Source: Ectocarpus siliculosus
Lineage: Eukaryota > Sar > Phaeophyceae > Ectocarpales > Ectocarpaceae
NCBI GenBank assembly: GCA_000310025.1
Contig: FN649752.1
Location: 1,062,350 to 1,126,349 of the forward strand
DNA: 64,000 bases
Direction of reading: 5' to 3'
Part shown: positions 41,514 to 53,293 of the stretch, piece after piece
Layout: each line of letters starts with the position of its first letter
Numbering within the stretch: position 1 is the first letter of the stretch
Notes under the pieces: model-generated
What the model was told of the DNA's origin: nothing
What the model saw: only the letters and a program-made list of their open reading frames with translations
The model's database searches: none
Translations under genes and position numbers: made by a program

Positions 41514-42590
41514 TACTCTTTGAACGGTCCCTCCACAGACTGGTGATGACGCACGTGGAACGAGTCAGGGCAAATACGCATTTTTTTCGCGTGCCTTGGT
41601 TGTTTTCGTTCGCTGTCGGCGCCACGGGCGCCGACACAGTGACGCCAGGGTGCGTTAGAGACCCTTGCGAGTGTGCCACGTGCAGATTTCATGGCGTTAT
41701 GGACGATTAGGTTGACTGACCTTCGGTGATCGCGCCGCACTGAGGCAAGATTTGTTACGCCGCCTCAAGATTTGTCGGAAGGCTCGACTTGACAAATCTT
41801 GGGTCAAGATTTGTTCGAAAGGGCAGATTTCGGGCCTCGAGAAATCTTGGCCAAGATATATCGGAAGATTTTGTTCCCATAAATCGTGAAACTGACAGAT
41901 CTTGGCCAAGATCAAGATTTATCGACAAGATTTTGTTCCCATACATCGGGGTCTAAGGTGTGTAATCGGGTCGGTGTCCAACATCCATCGTGTCTGCCGT
42001 GTTCCTTCCCGCGTCCCGCTACTCTTGTGACCTCACCGCTGCGTGCATTAGCACGGGGGGGGGAGGGTGCAGTAAGAAAAGCGGCGTACCGCAGTCCCTC
42101 TCGCCACGCCGTTCAGATAGGTACCCTCCCACACATGGGATGCGGTTCATCCCAACCGACATGTACTCTCGCTGAAGAAATAATTCAACGGAAGAAACGC
42201 GCTGCTGTACGATAGCAGCCTTGTACTGCACGGGGTGGAGAAACCTTGCGGCATCGGACATAACCAATCGACCCGCGGCAGTGGGGCACGAGGCGTGTGC
42301 TGTCAAGAGTATGCACATGGTGCAGGTGCCTTGTTCTCTATTTCCCGCGGCTCACTCGGGACTACTTGCCGGTACCTGGTCTGTGCCGCGCACAGACGGG
42401 TAAATAATGTTGTAGCCGAATGCATCGACGATAATATGCTCACGTAAGCTATCGTCTCCACTGATGGCATTGACAAGTCCTACGGTATACAAAGCGGCCG
42501 CATACGTAATAGGAAAGTGCATACAACAGCATTCACGGGAACGGATAAAAGGAAGCAAAAACCGTGTTGTTGGCGAGTGGAAGTTAACCG
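41514..42590. other. No gene; hairpin and CAAGATTTG cluster
   Basis: GTCGGCGCC-ACG-GGCGCCGAC (41615-41635) is a perfect 9-bp-arm hairpin. Between 41745 and 41945, AAGATTTG, CAAATCTT and GGCCAAGAT occur many times in both orientations, partly shared with 32256. From 41950 to 42590 nothing is recognised. Confidence 0.55.
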
Positions 42591-42629
42591 ATCTCAACGG
42601 GGGAAAAAAAAAAAAAGTCGTACACGTAT

Positions 42630-43545
42630 CAGCACGGGACGCGCCAATGAGTGGAAGCAACCGTGTTGCATGTGTGCTGTCAGCCTCAGCACGGGACGCG
42701 CCAACGAGTGGAAGCACCCGCGCTGTTGGCGAGTAGAGTTCACCGAATTCAACACATCGGAAGGAAAAAGACCACAAATAATGTGTCCGTACGGGACGCG
42801 CCAATGAGTGGAAGCACCCGTGCTGCATATGTGATGTCAGCCTCAGCACGGGACGCGCCAATGAGTTGAAGCAACCGTGCTGCATGTGTGCTGTCAGCCT
42901 CAGCACGGGACGCGCCAACGAGTGGAAGCACCCGCGCTGTTGGCGAATAGAGTTCACCGAATTCAACGCATCGGAAGGAAAGATACCACAAATAAATAAT
43001 GTATCAGTACGGGACGCGCCAATGAGTGGAAGCACCGTGCTGCATATGTGATGTCAGCCTCAGCACGTGACGCGCCAATGAGTTGAAGCACTCGTGTTGT
43101 TGGCGAGTAGAGTTAACCGATCTCACCGAAAAAAACAAAAACAAAAGCCGTACACGTACCAGCACGGGACGCGCCAATGAGTGGAAGCCCCCGTGCTGCG
43201 TACGTGTTGTCAGTTTCAGCGACGGACGCGCCAACGAGTGGAAGCACCCGCGCTGTTGGCAAGTGGAGTTCACCGTATCCAACGCATCGAAAAAACAAAC
43301 AAACAAACAAACAAACACGTATCAGCACGGGACGCGCCAATGAGCGGAAGCACCCGTGTCGCTGGCGAACTGGGGTTCCCCGAACCCAAGGTTAAAAAAA
43401 AAAAAAAAATCCATCGCCAATCAATGCTCTGAAGAGAGAAAAAAAAAAAGAGCACGTCCAAAGTATGTCATCTACGCACTCTCCATATTGTGACGTCGCC
43501 TGGGCGTCAACACGGGACACGCCAATGAGTGAAGCACCCGCGCGG
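42630..43545. repeat. Minisatellite with GGGACGCGCCAATGAG core
   Basis: At least ten copies of CACGGGACGCGCCAAYGAGT, spaced about 50 bp or about 105 bp (near 42636, 42687, 42792, 42845, 42902, 43008, 43165, 43221, 43326, 43510), separated by variants of GGAAGCACCCGTGCTG and TGTTGGCGAGTAGAGTTCAC. Open minus-strand frames through it (42352-43035) repeat FHSLARPVLRLT and are by-products. A CAAA microsatellite lies at 43286-43317. Confidence 0.85.
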
Positions 43546-43608
43546 TAGGCGTCTGGCATTACCGTAGTAGAGGCGTGACTGGGTTAATTTGATTTTGTTG
43601 TTTTTACT

Positions 43609-44368
43609 CAGTGATGTCGATAACCGGGCTCGAGCAGGGTACTGACCGGAAATAACCGGAAATGAGTCTTCGGCGGTACGTACCGGTTATAACCGCTCAT
43701 AGCGGGGACGAAAACGGCCCATCCCCGGGGTGTTATTTAACGTATACGTCCGATATTTTGTTCGTTTGGAAGCAGCTCGCTGTATGCTGTTCAAGGTGCA
43801 CTTCTGTGCGCGTTGCTGCCACTGCTGCCGCAGTCGTGTGTATCGTTTCAGCTTCCTACCTTGAACCTTTGAACCACGTTACAATGCAGGTGCAATAATA
43901 TTGGAATGTTGTCATGAATACATTTTTTTTTTCTCGGCCATGAGAATATAGGAAAGCCCCGAGAAAAACGAAAAACAAAAAAGCTTGTCTTCTCATCTGC
44001 TAGTGCGTAATGTGCCTCCTATAGATCTCACAACAACGCGAAGCAAGTGGGAAAAAAAAAATACAAAAGGCCTTCAGGTTCAACCGAGAGTGCGGGCCCC
44101 AGAGCCCCCCACGAGGAGGATGCTGAAGAGGACATGTGGTCTTGGTGTTGCTCTGCTGTGTGGGTATAGGATGGTCTGCTACTGATGCTGTCGTGTGCGC
44201 TGGCTGGCGTGAGTGTGTGCGCCATGTGCGAGGGGGGCCCGCAGGTGAAAATACCCCCCCCCCCAGTGAGGGGCCCCCCGGAATTGAAAAATAACCTGGG
44301 ATTTCCAGGGTACCTACCGCTGAACCCTGTAACCGGTTATAACCGGTACCCCGTTATCGACATCACTG
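43609..44368. mobile_element. Non-autonomous hAT-like element with 8-bp target duplication
   Basis: Terminal inverted repeats CAGTGATGTCGATAACCGGG (left) and its near-complement CCCCGTTATCGACATCACTG (right) bound 760 bp. The 8-bp TTTTTACT is duplicated exactly at 43601-43608 and 44369-44376. CAG-starting TIRs and 8-bp duplications are the hAT signature. Inside are further CCGGTTATAACCGG repeats near both ends and no transposase, so it depends on an autonomous relative. Confidence 0.9.
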
Positions 44369-44535
44369 TTTTTACTTCCCCACAACTGGCTCTCTGCGGT
44401 CAAAGATCTTCCAAGCATGCGTGTATACTCATAAATCACGGCGGCAAGGATGGTGCAGCAGTGGGTCCATGTCTGGGGCTCACAGGGATGGGGACGCGGT
44501 ATATGTAAGAGTGACGAACAGGAGTACAGTAGTAC

Positions 44536-44553
44536 TACTGCTGTACAGCAGTA
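44536..44553. repeat. 18-bp perfect palindrome
   Basis: TACTGCTGTACAGCAGTA is fully self-complementary, with further TACAGCAG copies alongside. Function unknown. Confidence 0.6.
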
Positions 44554-44606
44554 CCAGTTTTGCGGAGAGAAATAGACTGTACAGCAGCAGTAGTTCCTGA
44601 GCAGGT

Positions 44607-45186
44607 GTGCATGCCTGTCTCCGACAGCAACCGTCCGCACAAAGGTTGTACCTGTGCAAGCAATACCTGTCGGCACGTCCTTTCCACCTCAGCCTTGGAC
44701 AGAGTATAGGGCAAGCGCATATATATGCTAGCGGCGCTAGATGCGAAGACGCTGACGGGAGACCGCCTCACCGAAGCGCCAGATCGACGGGAAAAAAAAA
44801 AAAGCGGCCCGCTTTTAGAGAATCGAGAGCATCATCCACTATCGCAAAAAAAAAATCCATAACTATCGTGATGAACTTTAACTCTGCACTCTGTACTACA
44901 AATAGAGAGCTGTGATCGGAGCTGTAGTCCCGAAAAACCTTTGCCTTTGAGCGAAATTTTGCGTACAGCCGACGAACCACCCTTCACTGCCAATACTGGG
45001 AACCACACGCACCGCAACCACAACAACATCAAGCACCGACGCAGTACGTTAGCATCGGCTCCGGTTGCGCTTTCTCCGCTCTCCCCCGCGGATGCGGCAC
45101 CGGGTTGATCAGATGTTGAGGGGCTGTACGTACCCTCCGACGGTACTGTGCGTTTGAATCTTAGACTACAGCAGTATCGGTAGGCA
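44607..45186 (+). repeat. Dispersed ~650-bp repeat, copy 2
   Basis: Inverted relative to 508-1172 (similarity continues to about 45250). Contains homopolymer A runs where copy 1 has T runs. A 102-codon open frame (44607-44915) shares HIYASGARC with copy 1 but is not a recognised protein. Confidence 0.65.
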
Positions 45187-45536
45187 GTAGATTGGATCTG
45201 GCAAGGGTATCTGCCCCACGTCAGAGAGATGAGGCATGGGTGAATAGTGCTGTGCTATGTGAGTCCTGTGCGCATTGCTGATAAGCGTGTTGTTGGGGTG
45301 GGCTGCCTGTGTCTCCCTGCTGGTCTCTATGTAGTTGTTTGCTCTTAGCCGAGGCACAACGGTAGATTGGATCTGGCAAGGATATCTGCCCCACGTCAGA
45401 GAGATGAGGCATGGGTGAATAATGCTGTGCTATGTGAGTCCTGTGCGCATTGCTGATAAGCGTGTTGTTGGGGTGGGCTGCCTGTGTCTCCCGGCTGGTC
45501 TCTATGTAGTTGTTTGCTCTTAGCCGAGGCACAACG
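45187..45536 (+). repeat. 175-bp tandem duplication
   Basis: Units 45187-45361 and 45362-45536 differ at only a few positions. The start of the unit is the end of the dispersed repeat, so the duplication arose at its edge. Confidence 0.9.
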
Positions 45537-46990
45537 GCGATCTTTCGGCACGCAAAGTGATCGGCGCTGAGGACGGAGCTGAATCGGCCTGTAGTCACGA
45601 AAGGGTTAAAGGTACCAAGAGCTCGTTCTGTGACAATATAACGAGCTACGATGATATTTAAATATCGAACGATAGCTAACATTACCATCTATCTATCCCG
45701 TAACGAAAAAAAAGAAAAATCGTTATTAGCGACAAGGTACAGCGGTAGCAGTTTGCCCAAGTTGAAGATGGAATATTGAGGGAAAACACGGCCCGGAGGG
45801 TGTTAACGGCTACCTTGAATACTAGTGATTGCGCTCGTTCTACTGCTTCCCAGAACTTCTCCTTTGGCACAAACAATGAGGATGGTACTAGCGAGCGTTT
45901 GAAAAAAAAAACACGCTTACCCGGGGACAAAAACGAAGAATCCCCTGGTTTTCGTTTGACTGTTTATAGAAAAAAGAAGAAGGAGGAAGCAACAGCATCA
46001 ACAATGCCACGCGACGGGAGGTAGCTTTACCCACCATCTGTCTCGTACAAGGTTAGATGCCATGGGGTATCGTGAGTGTGGAGAAAAAAGGTTGCAACTG
46101 CATTCCCGCACGGAACAGCCCGGAAAGCCGCGCAGCCCTGCTCTGATCATCAGTCCGTTCACCGCTCGTCACGATCGGCATTTTCTCTTCGAGCACCCAA
46201 CGAGCCGGCCTGTTTATAGCTTGCCGGCGAGCAGAGTCTTCTGGCTACAAATAATGGCCATGGTCTCGGTGGTAGGGTGCCGATAGCCCCTTTATGAGCA
46301 GCGTGCAGCAGGTCGTGCCGTACACTTGCTTTGCAGGGGCCTCGCCGCAAGTGCTCCAAGCCTTCGAAGTCTTGAACTCCTTTCCTCTTTGATTTGATTT
46401 TGAAAAAAAAATCCCGCGGGGACTTCTTCCCAGACAGAGGACGTCGTCAGGAGGTAGCAGATATTCGACCAATCAGATCTCGATGTTAGTTCGATTTTTT
46501 CGATTTCATTTTCGGCACTTCGTTAAAATACGCCCTTAGCGGCTGAAGAAAAAAAAACGAGAAAGGCTGGAATATCGTACGCCACCCTGGCGCCGAACGC
46601 TGTAGAGGGCTCAGTTTTTATCCAGTTGGAGCAAACTTGGGCTTAAAACGATCGGCATGGTCCATGACAACAAGAAAAAAAAGGCATTCCCCGATATTGG
46701 TGGCAAGATATGAATTTTTAAGCCACATGGCCGTTAACACCCGGGTGGTCTTTAATACCCGCCTCTATTCAACACCTCCAAAACACGTGGCGAGGAATAT
46801 TCGGGATTGGTCGAGATACGGGACCCCCAATGACCGTAGCGTAAGCAGCAATAATCGCTCCACTCAATCTACAGGCGTCGAGAACGAACCAACGCAAGCT
46901 CGCGATATAACAACGCGTCGTTCTGGGCCCGACGCAGAGCATCGTCAGATATTTCCTAGGAACTTGTAGAGCATTCTAACTGCAGATCCA
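45537..46990. other. No recognisable gene
   Basis: Short open frames only. AATCAGATCTCGATGTTAG near 46474 resembles the satellite-border motif (AATCAGATCTCGA) at 31506. Confidence 0.45.
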
Positions 46991-46994
46991 GGCG

Positions 46995-47879
46995 CGCGAT
47001 CGACCACGCTCACGATGAAGAGGAAAAGAAGTGTTCCCGCAATGCCGCCCTGACGTTCGCCCGCCGCCTGCCGCCGGTTCGCTGCTTATACGACTTCAAC
47101 CGCGACCAGATGCCGACACGGGCCTCCACGCGGAGCGCCAGGGCCGCGGCTGGGCAAGCAGGGCGAGGTCGGGCGGCGACACCCCCGACACCACGCACGA
47201 GGAGGTCTACCGCGCGATCGGTGGCGAGCTCGACGGCTCGCCCCTCGACGCGTAGCGGGTCACGTACTCCCGCGAAGCGTCGAGCGGTATCTTTGTCGCG
47301 AGCGTGAGAGACAGGCACCCGCGACCCCCCCGCTGACGAGAATGAGCTCACTCCTCTCCGCGGGCTGGTGGACGGCCTGAGGGAGGAGCTGCAGCGGGAG
47401 CGCGACGAAGCTGCCGGCGATCGCCAGCAGCTTCAACCATCGATCGACGACCTGATCGCTACGCAAGCAGCAGGACCTGGCCTTCAGAGGGGTGCAACTG
47501 GTGGGCACAATCGCCCCGCCATCGGCCTCTCGGGACGCCGCTGTGCCAGCACCGAGGCTGCTAAGGCTGCGGCAAAGGATAGGGCGCGGATTCAGGGGGA
47601 CCTCCGCCGGGTAAAAGCGTGGCACATCCTCGGACGGCCTCCGGCAGTTGCAAAACTGTCGCAGCCGGAGTGGCAATCCTTGCCTCGCAAAGGCGTGTTC
47701 TGGTGACAGAGAAAGTGGCGGCAACGCTCGACACGCTCTCAAACTTCCGGGTCGAAGACCGTGGTCGCAGCGTTGGCCACGGCAACGGGGGAGGGTGCGG
47801 AGGAGAGGCGCGCGCCGCTGGCGAGGGCGGCGTGAGACCCAAGGCCGCTGATTTCTTCACCCACGGGAAAGACAAATAG
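46995..47879 (+). pseudogene. Gag-like remnant of the second YR element
   Basis: GC-rich and protein-like in changing frames: EEVYRAIGGELDGSPLDA, then a coiled-coil-like LREELQRERDEAAGDRQQLQ (~47380-47440), then a frame ending FFTHGKDK with stop TAG at 47877. Position, the stop context (TAG GGGCGCGGG, as after the first element's gag) and the downstream recombinase point to a decayed gag. No zinc finger is visible. Several stops and frameshifts are present. Confidence 0.45.
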
Positions 47880-47986
47880 GGGCGCGGGCTCTCCCGCGTG
47901 GCGGGGGGGGGGCTACCTGGGTTGGCAGCGCACATGCGAAAAAAATCGAACGGCAGCACGCCGGTCTACACGAGGTTGGCCCGGGG

Positions 47987-49124
47987 CAATCAGCAGGCTC
48001 AGTCCTGGGACAGGCAGGACGGGACTCTGTTGCCGACGTCTTGGCATCCAGCTCGTCGAGCACTCAGTTGTCTAGAAGGACTTACACGTCAGGCTTCAAC
48101 TCTCGGTGCACGTTGCGGGGGCTGACGGAGAAGCCCAAGTTTCTAGGGCAACGTGCCAGGGACCTTCATGTGTGGGAGTTGATAGACTTCGTAGCTTGGT
48201 GTTTCGAGTCTGAGGGTAATCTAGCGAGCACAATATCCGGAAAAATCACGGCTGTGCAAAAATTTTCATACTTGCAGGCTGGAAGCTTCGGTCGAGCTAG
48301 ACTTGTCGTCTCCGATGTTGAAATGTGCGCTAAGGGGGGTGGCGAGGAACCACGAGGCTTTGGGGACGGTACGCCGTGTGCGCCTGCCTGTGTACTGGCG
48401 TATGCCGCTGGACGGGGAAAGCGCAAGGCAGAACTGGGGGGAAGGGGGCAGAGTGATGTGGCTGTGTCTGTGCCTGTCCTATCTCTTCATCACACGGTCT
48501 GATGAGGTGTTCGCGAATGACGCGGGCAGGGTGCATGAGGCACACCGTCTGACGAGGGCGGACAAATCATTGTTTGCCGACGGGACGCAACTAGACTTTA
48601 GTCACTATGGTAGAGCAGACCGTGTCGAGATGAGGTTTAGAGGGCACAAGGCCGATCAAGAGCAGAAAAGCAACATTCGGGTTCGTACGCGAAACGAAGT
48701 CACTGGACCGCAGTCAGGTGTAAGAGCACGCGGCGGCGCGGTGGCTCTTGTGGTGGCGCTATTGTCGTGTCATGCGACGTTGCCTGACTCCGCTCCGTTG
48801 GCTTCGTACCGTAGTGGAAGAGCAGTGAGAGTAGTGAGGTATAGTGCTGCCCTCCGTGCAGTCAGAGAAGTGGTAGCGAAGTCGGGGTGTAACCCCCAGG
48901 AGCACGCGTTGCACTCGTTGCGAATTGGAGACGCGACGGCCCTTGCATCGGGCGGAGACATCGCAGAACGAGTGATTCAGAGAGAAGGAAAGTGGAGGTC
49001 GATTGCCTACAAGCCGTACGCGCGAAACAATGTAGAGGATTCGCGGCGAGTGCCACGGAACTACAGACTGCAGCAGGATAGTATCGAGACAGCCGGGGGA
49101 GGGGACCGTATGGGGAACGCATAG
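47987..49124 (+). pseudogene. Tyrosine recombinase of the second YR element, frameshifted
   Basis: Homologous to the 39376-40464 recombinase along its length. The N-terminal part (SRRTYTSGF, LIDFVAWCFESEGNLASTIS) is in one frame until about 48260. From NFH at about 48261 the rest is in another frame, the shift falling in a CAAAAATTTT run (single-base indel or sequencing error). The catalytic set is intact: RSDEV (Arg), HSLRIGDAT (His and Arg), EGKW and the Tyr in YKPYARNN. No RT/RNase H lies between the gag-like stop and this gene; only about 110 nt separate them. The recombinase frame is again -1 relative to the frame after the TAG. Confidence 0.8.
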
Positions 49125-49164
49125 TTGACTTATTCGGTAATCGTCCAGAAACTGACCTCGATGT

Positions 49165-49403
49165 GGGTGTTGTAGAATGGTGTGTACCATTTGAGGACTT
49201 GGTCAGTTTTGTGACTCCTGCGGTAGCAGTCGTAGTCCCCCGGCTAGTATTTGTGGGGAGAGAGACGGATTTGTAACAGTTGACGCCGGCCTTCGCAGCT
49301 AACGCGGCCGGAGAGACGATGAGTGTTTCGTGCGTCTCTCTCCCCAACACGTAGCCTAGAAACCGAAGAAATAATGAAGCAATTCGAAAGAAAACAAAAT
49401 AAA
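49165..49403 (+). repeat. Split direct repeat B1' (second YR element)
   Basis: 239 bp repeated at 49738-49976 with a few mismatches; begins GGGTGTTGTAGAATGG and ends GAAAACAAAATAAA. Confidence 0.85.
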
Positions 49404-49670
49404 AGGAAGGTTTGTTCGAAGAGCAGATAGAATAAACTAGTGTTTATTTTGTAACAGTCGAATTAGAATTTGGCTTCATTTTCTATCGGAAACCCAGGGT
49501 CACGGTGTTTGGATTTATTATTGTAGTCTATAGCTGGGGGTGTCATTCCGTGATCGAGTCCACGCAGGGGCTGTAGCAAAGTCGGGTAACGTGTGAGAGC
49601 TACAGAGCGCGTGAAGCAACGGAAGGACAGCAGCAGCCGCCTAACGCAGTAGCGGCGGCAGTTTAGAAAA
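49404..49670 (+). repeat. Split direct repeat A2' (second YR element)
   Basis: 267 bp adjoining B1'; counterpart of A1' at 31874-32128. Confidence 0.85.
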
Positions 49671-49737
49671 TCCCGCCCTCCCATCCCTTTTCTTTCGAAG
49701 GTGGTGGCGTAAGTTCGGGAATATTCGGTATCTAGTC

Positions 49738-49976
49738 GGGTGTTGTAGAATGGTGTGTACCATTTGAGGACTTGGTCAGTTTTGGGACTCCTGCGGTAGC
49801 AGTCGTAGTCCCCCGGCTAGTATTTGTGGGGAGAGAGATGGATTTGTAACAGTTGACGCCGGCCTTCGCAGCTAACGCGGCCGGAGAGACGATGAGCGTT
49901 TCGTGCGTCTCTCTCCCCAACACGTAGCCTAGAAACCGAAGAAATAATGAAGCAATTCGAAAGAAAACAAAATAAA
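49738..49976 (+). repeat. Split direct repeat B2' (second YR element)
   Basis: Copy of B1' separated from A2' by 67 bp. B1'-A2'-B2' is the expected 3' end of a PAT/Ngaro-type element. Confidence 0.85.
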
Positions 49977-50206
49977 CTCACACACGTTCTTTTTCGGGAC
50001 CCGTCACGTGCAACAACGATGCGCCGTCACCCTCCCTTTGGGTTGGCTTTTTGTGCTCTTTATTTCCTCTGTGCTCGGCGGTGGATGGAGTTCGTGTGGA
50101 TGGGGGTAGGTGGGCACGCGCCGTGTATGCGAGTAGATTGTGGTCCCGCATCTATGGACGCTGTTCACCCAAATCGGGATCCGATAAAATTATTTCACCT
50201 TTTATT

Positions 50207-50475
50207 GTTTTCTTTCGAATTGCATTTATTAATATTTTCTACCGCCCGAGGGAAGAGAGAGATACCAAACTGGCAGAGAGCACATTTCCCGCAGACACGT
50301 TTCTACGGCCTTTCTATCGTGCCTCTGCCTCCCTCCCAATAAACACTGTCTCTCTCTTCCCTACAAACAGCAACTGAGGGTGCTCTCTCCTGCGGTGGAG
50401 GGAACCAATCTTACTGCACACAGTAGTCTCAGATGACCAAGTCCCTAAAATGGTACCCTACCATGTTCTTCGCCT
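50207..50475 (+). repeat. Dispersed repeat, copy of 6433-6722
   Basis: Shares TTATTGTTTTCTTTCGAATTGC, the CCCGAGGGAAG block and GATGACCAAGTCCC with the other copy. A preceding stretch (49977-50206) shows nothing recognisable. Confidence 0.7.
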
Positions 50476-50820
50476 CACATACATACAGCTATAAGTTCTA
50501 CCAGATACTTAATCCGTCCTCTCCTTTCCCCCACCTTCGAAAGAAAATGGGTGGGTGGGTGGGAAAAGATGTTCGTGTGTGCATGAGCGGATGAGAATAT
50601 TCCAACGGGACTGTAGGAATTGGCTATGCAGATAGGAATTGATAGTCCCCTGGGTTGGTTCCATGGTTGATCCACGGGGCTCGACCCTGCGGGAGTGCTT
50701 GCTGTGTCGTGGCACTCTCTCTGTCTCCCGCCGCGTCCTGATCGTGTCTGCTGTCCTAAATACAAGTGATACCATCATCTTCAACACACTTACAAGGGTA
50801 TACTAACAAAAGACTCCACC
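50476..50820. other. No recognisable gene
   Basis: Contains a GGGT run (50549-50563). Nothing else seen. Confidence 0.4.
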
Positions 50821-51096
50821 TGTCAGCTCCAGAGGCTGGCACACCACTAGAAGCCTTCTATGTGACCACCTCGCTAGTTGTCTCTGCGATACTCTCTCTC
50901 TGGCACTCTAAGACTCTGTGGACACAAGGCTTGAACAGAATGGTAACACATGCGACTCCTCCTCTCGACCGAGGGGGTCGCGCAGTACGCAATGCGTTCC
51001 GGGTACACCAATATAAACAGTACGGCAATTCGAGTTGTTTCAATAAACCTCGGTTTGTTTTGTCTACGCCTTTGTCTACGCCTTAAACAAACCTGC
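50821..51096 (+). repeat. Dispersed repeat with short conserved open frame, copy 1
   Basis: Matches 53294-53574. Both copies translate to SAPEAGTPLEAFYVTTSLVV and FRVxQYKQYGNSSCFNKPRF and end with GTTTCAATAAACCTCGG. The AATAAA end resembles the terminal repeats of the YR elements. Possibly the 3' end of another retroelement family. Confidence 0.65.
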
Positions 51097-51226
51097 CCTT
51101 TTTCAAATCCCGATTTGGTTTTGGGTCGTCCTGTTATAAGTCCTAAAGATTCGACGGGTTCCATAACATTTCAGCCAATCAACGAGAGAGTTCTGTGGAT
51201 CTTCCGGTCTTATAACCAAATCTGAA

Positions 51227-51256
51227 TGTGATTTCGAGATCTGAATTCTTCGTTAA
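51227..51256 (-). repeat. Array-border motif (TIR-like)
   Basis: The reverse complement matches 31488-31518; the satellite starts immediately to its right at AAGTAGCG, the same unit phase at which the 30.5-31.5 kb array ends (GGTAAG). Confidence 0.6.
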
Positions 51257-52385
51257 GACCGACCCCAAGTAGCGATGATGCGAAAACAAGACCACCAACC
51301 ACGGCCGCCACACACAATTTATGTGTGTTGTTCCGGCATTCGTACTCTCTGTATTCATGCGTGAATCGCCACGCAGACAACAAATTGGTAAGAAGCGCTG
51401 TTGAGACCACAAGCCCACCAACCACGGCCGCCACACAATATTGGTGTGAGGAGTTTCGGCATTTACACTCTCGATATTCATGCGTGAATCGCCCACAGGC
51501 AACCTTGGTAAGTAGTGCTGTGGCGAAAACACGCCCACCAACCACGGCCGCCACACACTTTTTACGTGTATGGTTCCGGCATTGGTACTCTCTGTCTTCA
51601 TGCGTGAATTGCCAACAGGCAACAACCCTGGTGAGTAGCGCTGTAGCGAAAACAAGACCACCAACCATGGCCGCCACACACTATTTATGTGTATGGTTCC
51701 GGCATTCATACTCTCTGTATTCATGCGTGAATTGCCAACAGGCAACAACCCTGGTAAGTAGCGCTGTTGCGAAAACAAGCCCACCACCACGGCCGCCACA
51801 CACTATTTATGTGTGTAGCTCCGGCTTTCATACTATGTCTATTCATGCGGGAATCGCCACACAGGCAACAACCCTGGTACCTCGCGCTGTTGCGAAAACA
51901 AGCCCACCAACCACGGCCGCCACACACTATTTATGTGTGTGGCTCCGGCATTTACACTCTCTCTATTCGTGGGTGAATTGCCAACAGGCAACAACCCTGG
52001 TAAGTAGCGCTGTTGCGAAAACAAGCCCACCAACCACGGCCGCCACACACTATTTATGCGTGCGGTGCCGGCGTATATACTCGCTGTAATCATGCGTGAA
52101 TCGCCACGGAGACAACAACCCTGGTAAGCAGCGCTGTAGCGAAAACAAGCCCACCATCCACGGCCGCCACAAACTTTATATGTGTGTGGTTCCGGCGTTT
52201 ACACCACGGCCGCCAAACCCTATTTACTTGTGTGGCTCCGGCATTCATACTCTCTGTCTTCATGCGTGAATCGCCACAAAGGTAAAACACCCCTGGTGAG
52301 TAGCGCTGTAGTCATGTTGCGAAAACACGCCCACCAACCACGGCCGCCACACAGTATTTATGTGCGTGGTTCCGGCGTTTACACG
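51257..52385 (+). repeat. ~120-bp satellite array
   Basis: About nine units in the same orientation and with the same consensus and stem-loop as the other arrays. One short unit lies at 52204-52260. It ends at GGCGTTTACAC. A further isolated degenerate unit is at 52860-52935. Confidence 0.9.
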
Positions 52386-53293
52386 TTCTCACGGCAAGTC
52401 TCCAACAATTGTGTATGTTGTCCTTCTGTAAGTATCGTCGACATACATACTTCACTTGCAATTGCATAATCTCTGGCTTTTAACGACTGCAGCGTAAATC
52501 TGAAGAAGCCAGATTTTCCCATGTGATACACACTCGTGTACAGGACACCATGTGATCCAAAACAACTGCAACGCATATCTGAGGCCAGATTAGTCCATGT
52601 GATACACTCGTTTACAGCACACCATGTGATCCAGCATTCATTCGTGTATGTACGAAACACCAAACAACAAAAGTTTGTGAGTATTGTCTTGCTTGGCTGT
52701 GGCCACCACACACTCGTTAGATGCGGAGCAGGTATTGAAACCACGTTCAACATGGTGAATGTAACGCCGCAGAACCGAATTATTGTTCGATTTGGAACAA
52801 CACCTGTATTTGCAGAGTGTATGCATACATGATCCAGATGGCTGCGTACTCTTCGTACGGTGGCAACAGCCGTGACAGCCAGCGCTGTCGAAGCAGACCC
52901 ACCAACCTCGGTCACCAAACCCGGTTGATGTGTTTAGTCATTGAATCACGTGCGACATGGGTGATTGGGTACGCCACCGAATCAACCCAGCAGCAGCGGG
53001 ATCTCTCTCCCCATGCAAACGTGCAGGACACTCCGTTGGGGTTGTGTCTCTCCCTGACACACCAAAACACATTGTGGGTTTTGCTCTCTTCCCACATCAT
53101 CCCACATTGTCATCACATCACCACACGTACCGCTCAGTGTTGCGCCCTAGATGCCACGCCTGCCGGCGCCTGGCGTCCTTGCTCTCCTCTTCGCTCTCGT
53201 CATCTCAGGACCATGGGTTCTCACTTACGACTGCTGTAGCTCGGGTAGCCCGATTTCTCAACTGGAAGAGGAGGCAAGAAATACTCCACTTCG
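52386..53293. other. No recognised gene; 79-bp direct repeat
   Basis: CATGTGATACACWCGTKTACAG with CACCATGTGATCC occurs twice (52517-52558 and 52596-52634). The open frames around it are unrecognised. Confidence 0.45.

Noticed and set aside
41615-41635. GC hairpin as a bacterial-type terminator
   Set aside because: No U-tract follows and the genome is eukaryotic; listed only as a hairpin.
42352-43035. 227-codon minus-strand frame with FHSLARPVLRLT repeats
   Set aside because: It is the translation of the GGGACGCGCC minisatellite; different copies fall in different frames.
51179-52089. Long open frames on both strands (206 and 254 codons) through the satellite
   Set aside because: Unit length is close to a multiple of three, so any open frame in one unit repeats. 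Both strands are open at once and the peptides simply repeat the unit.
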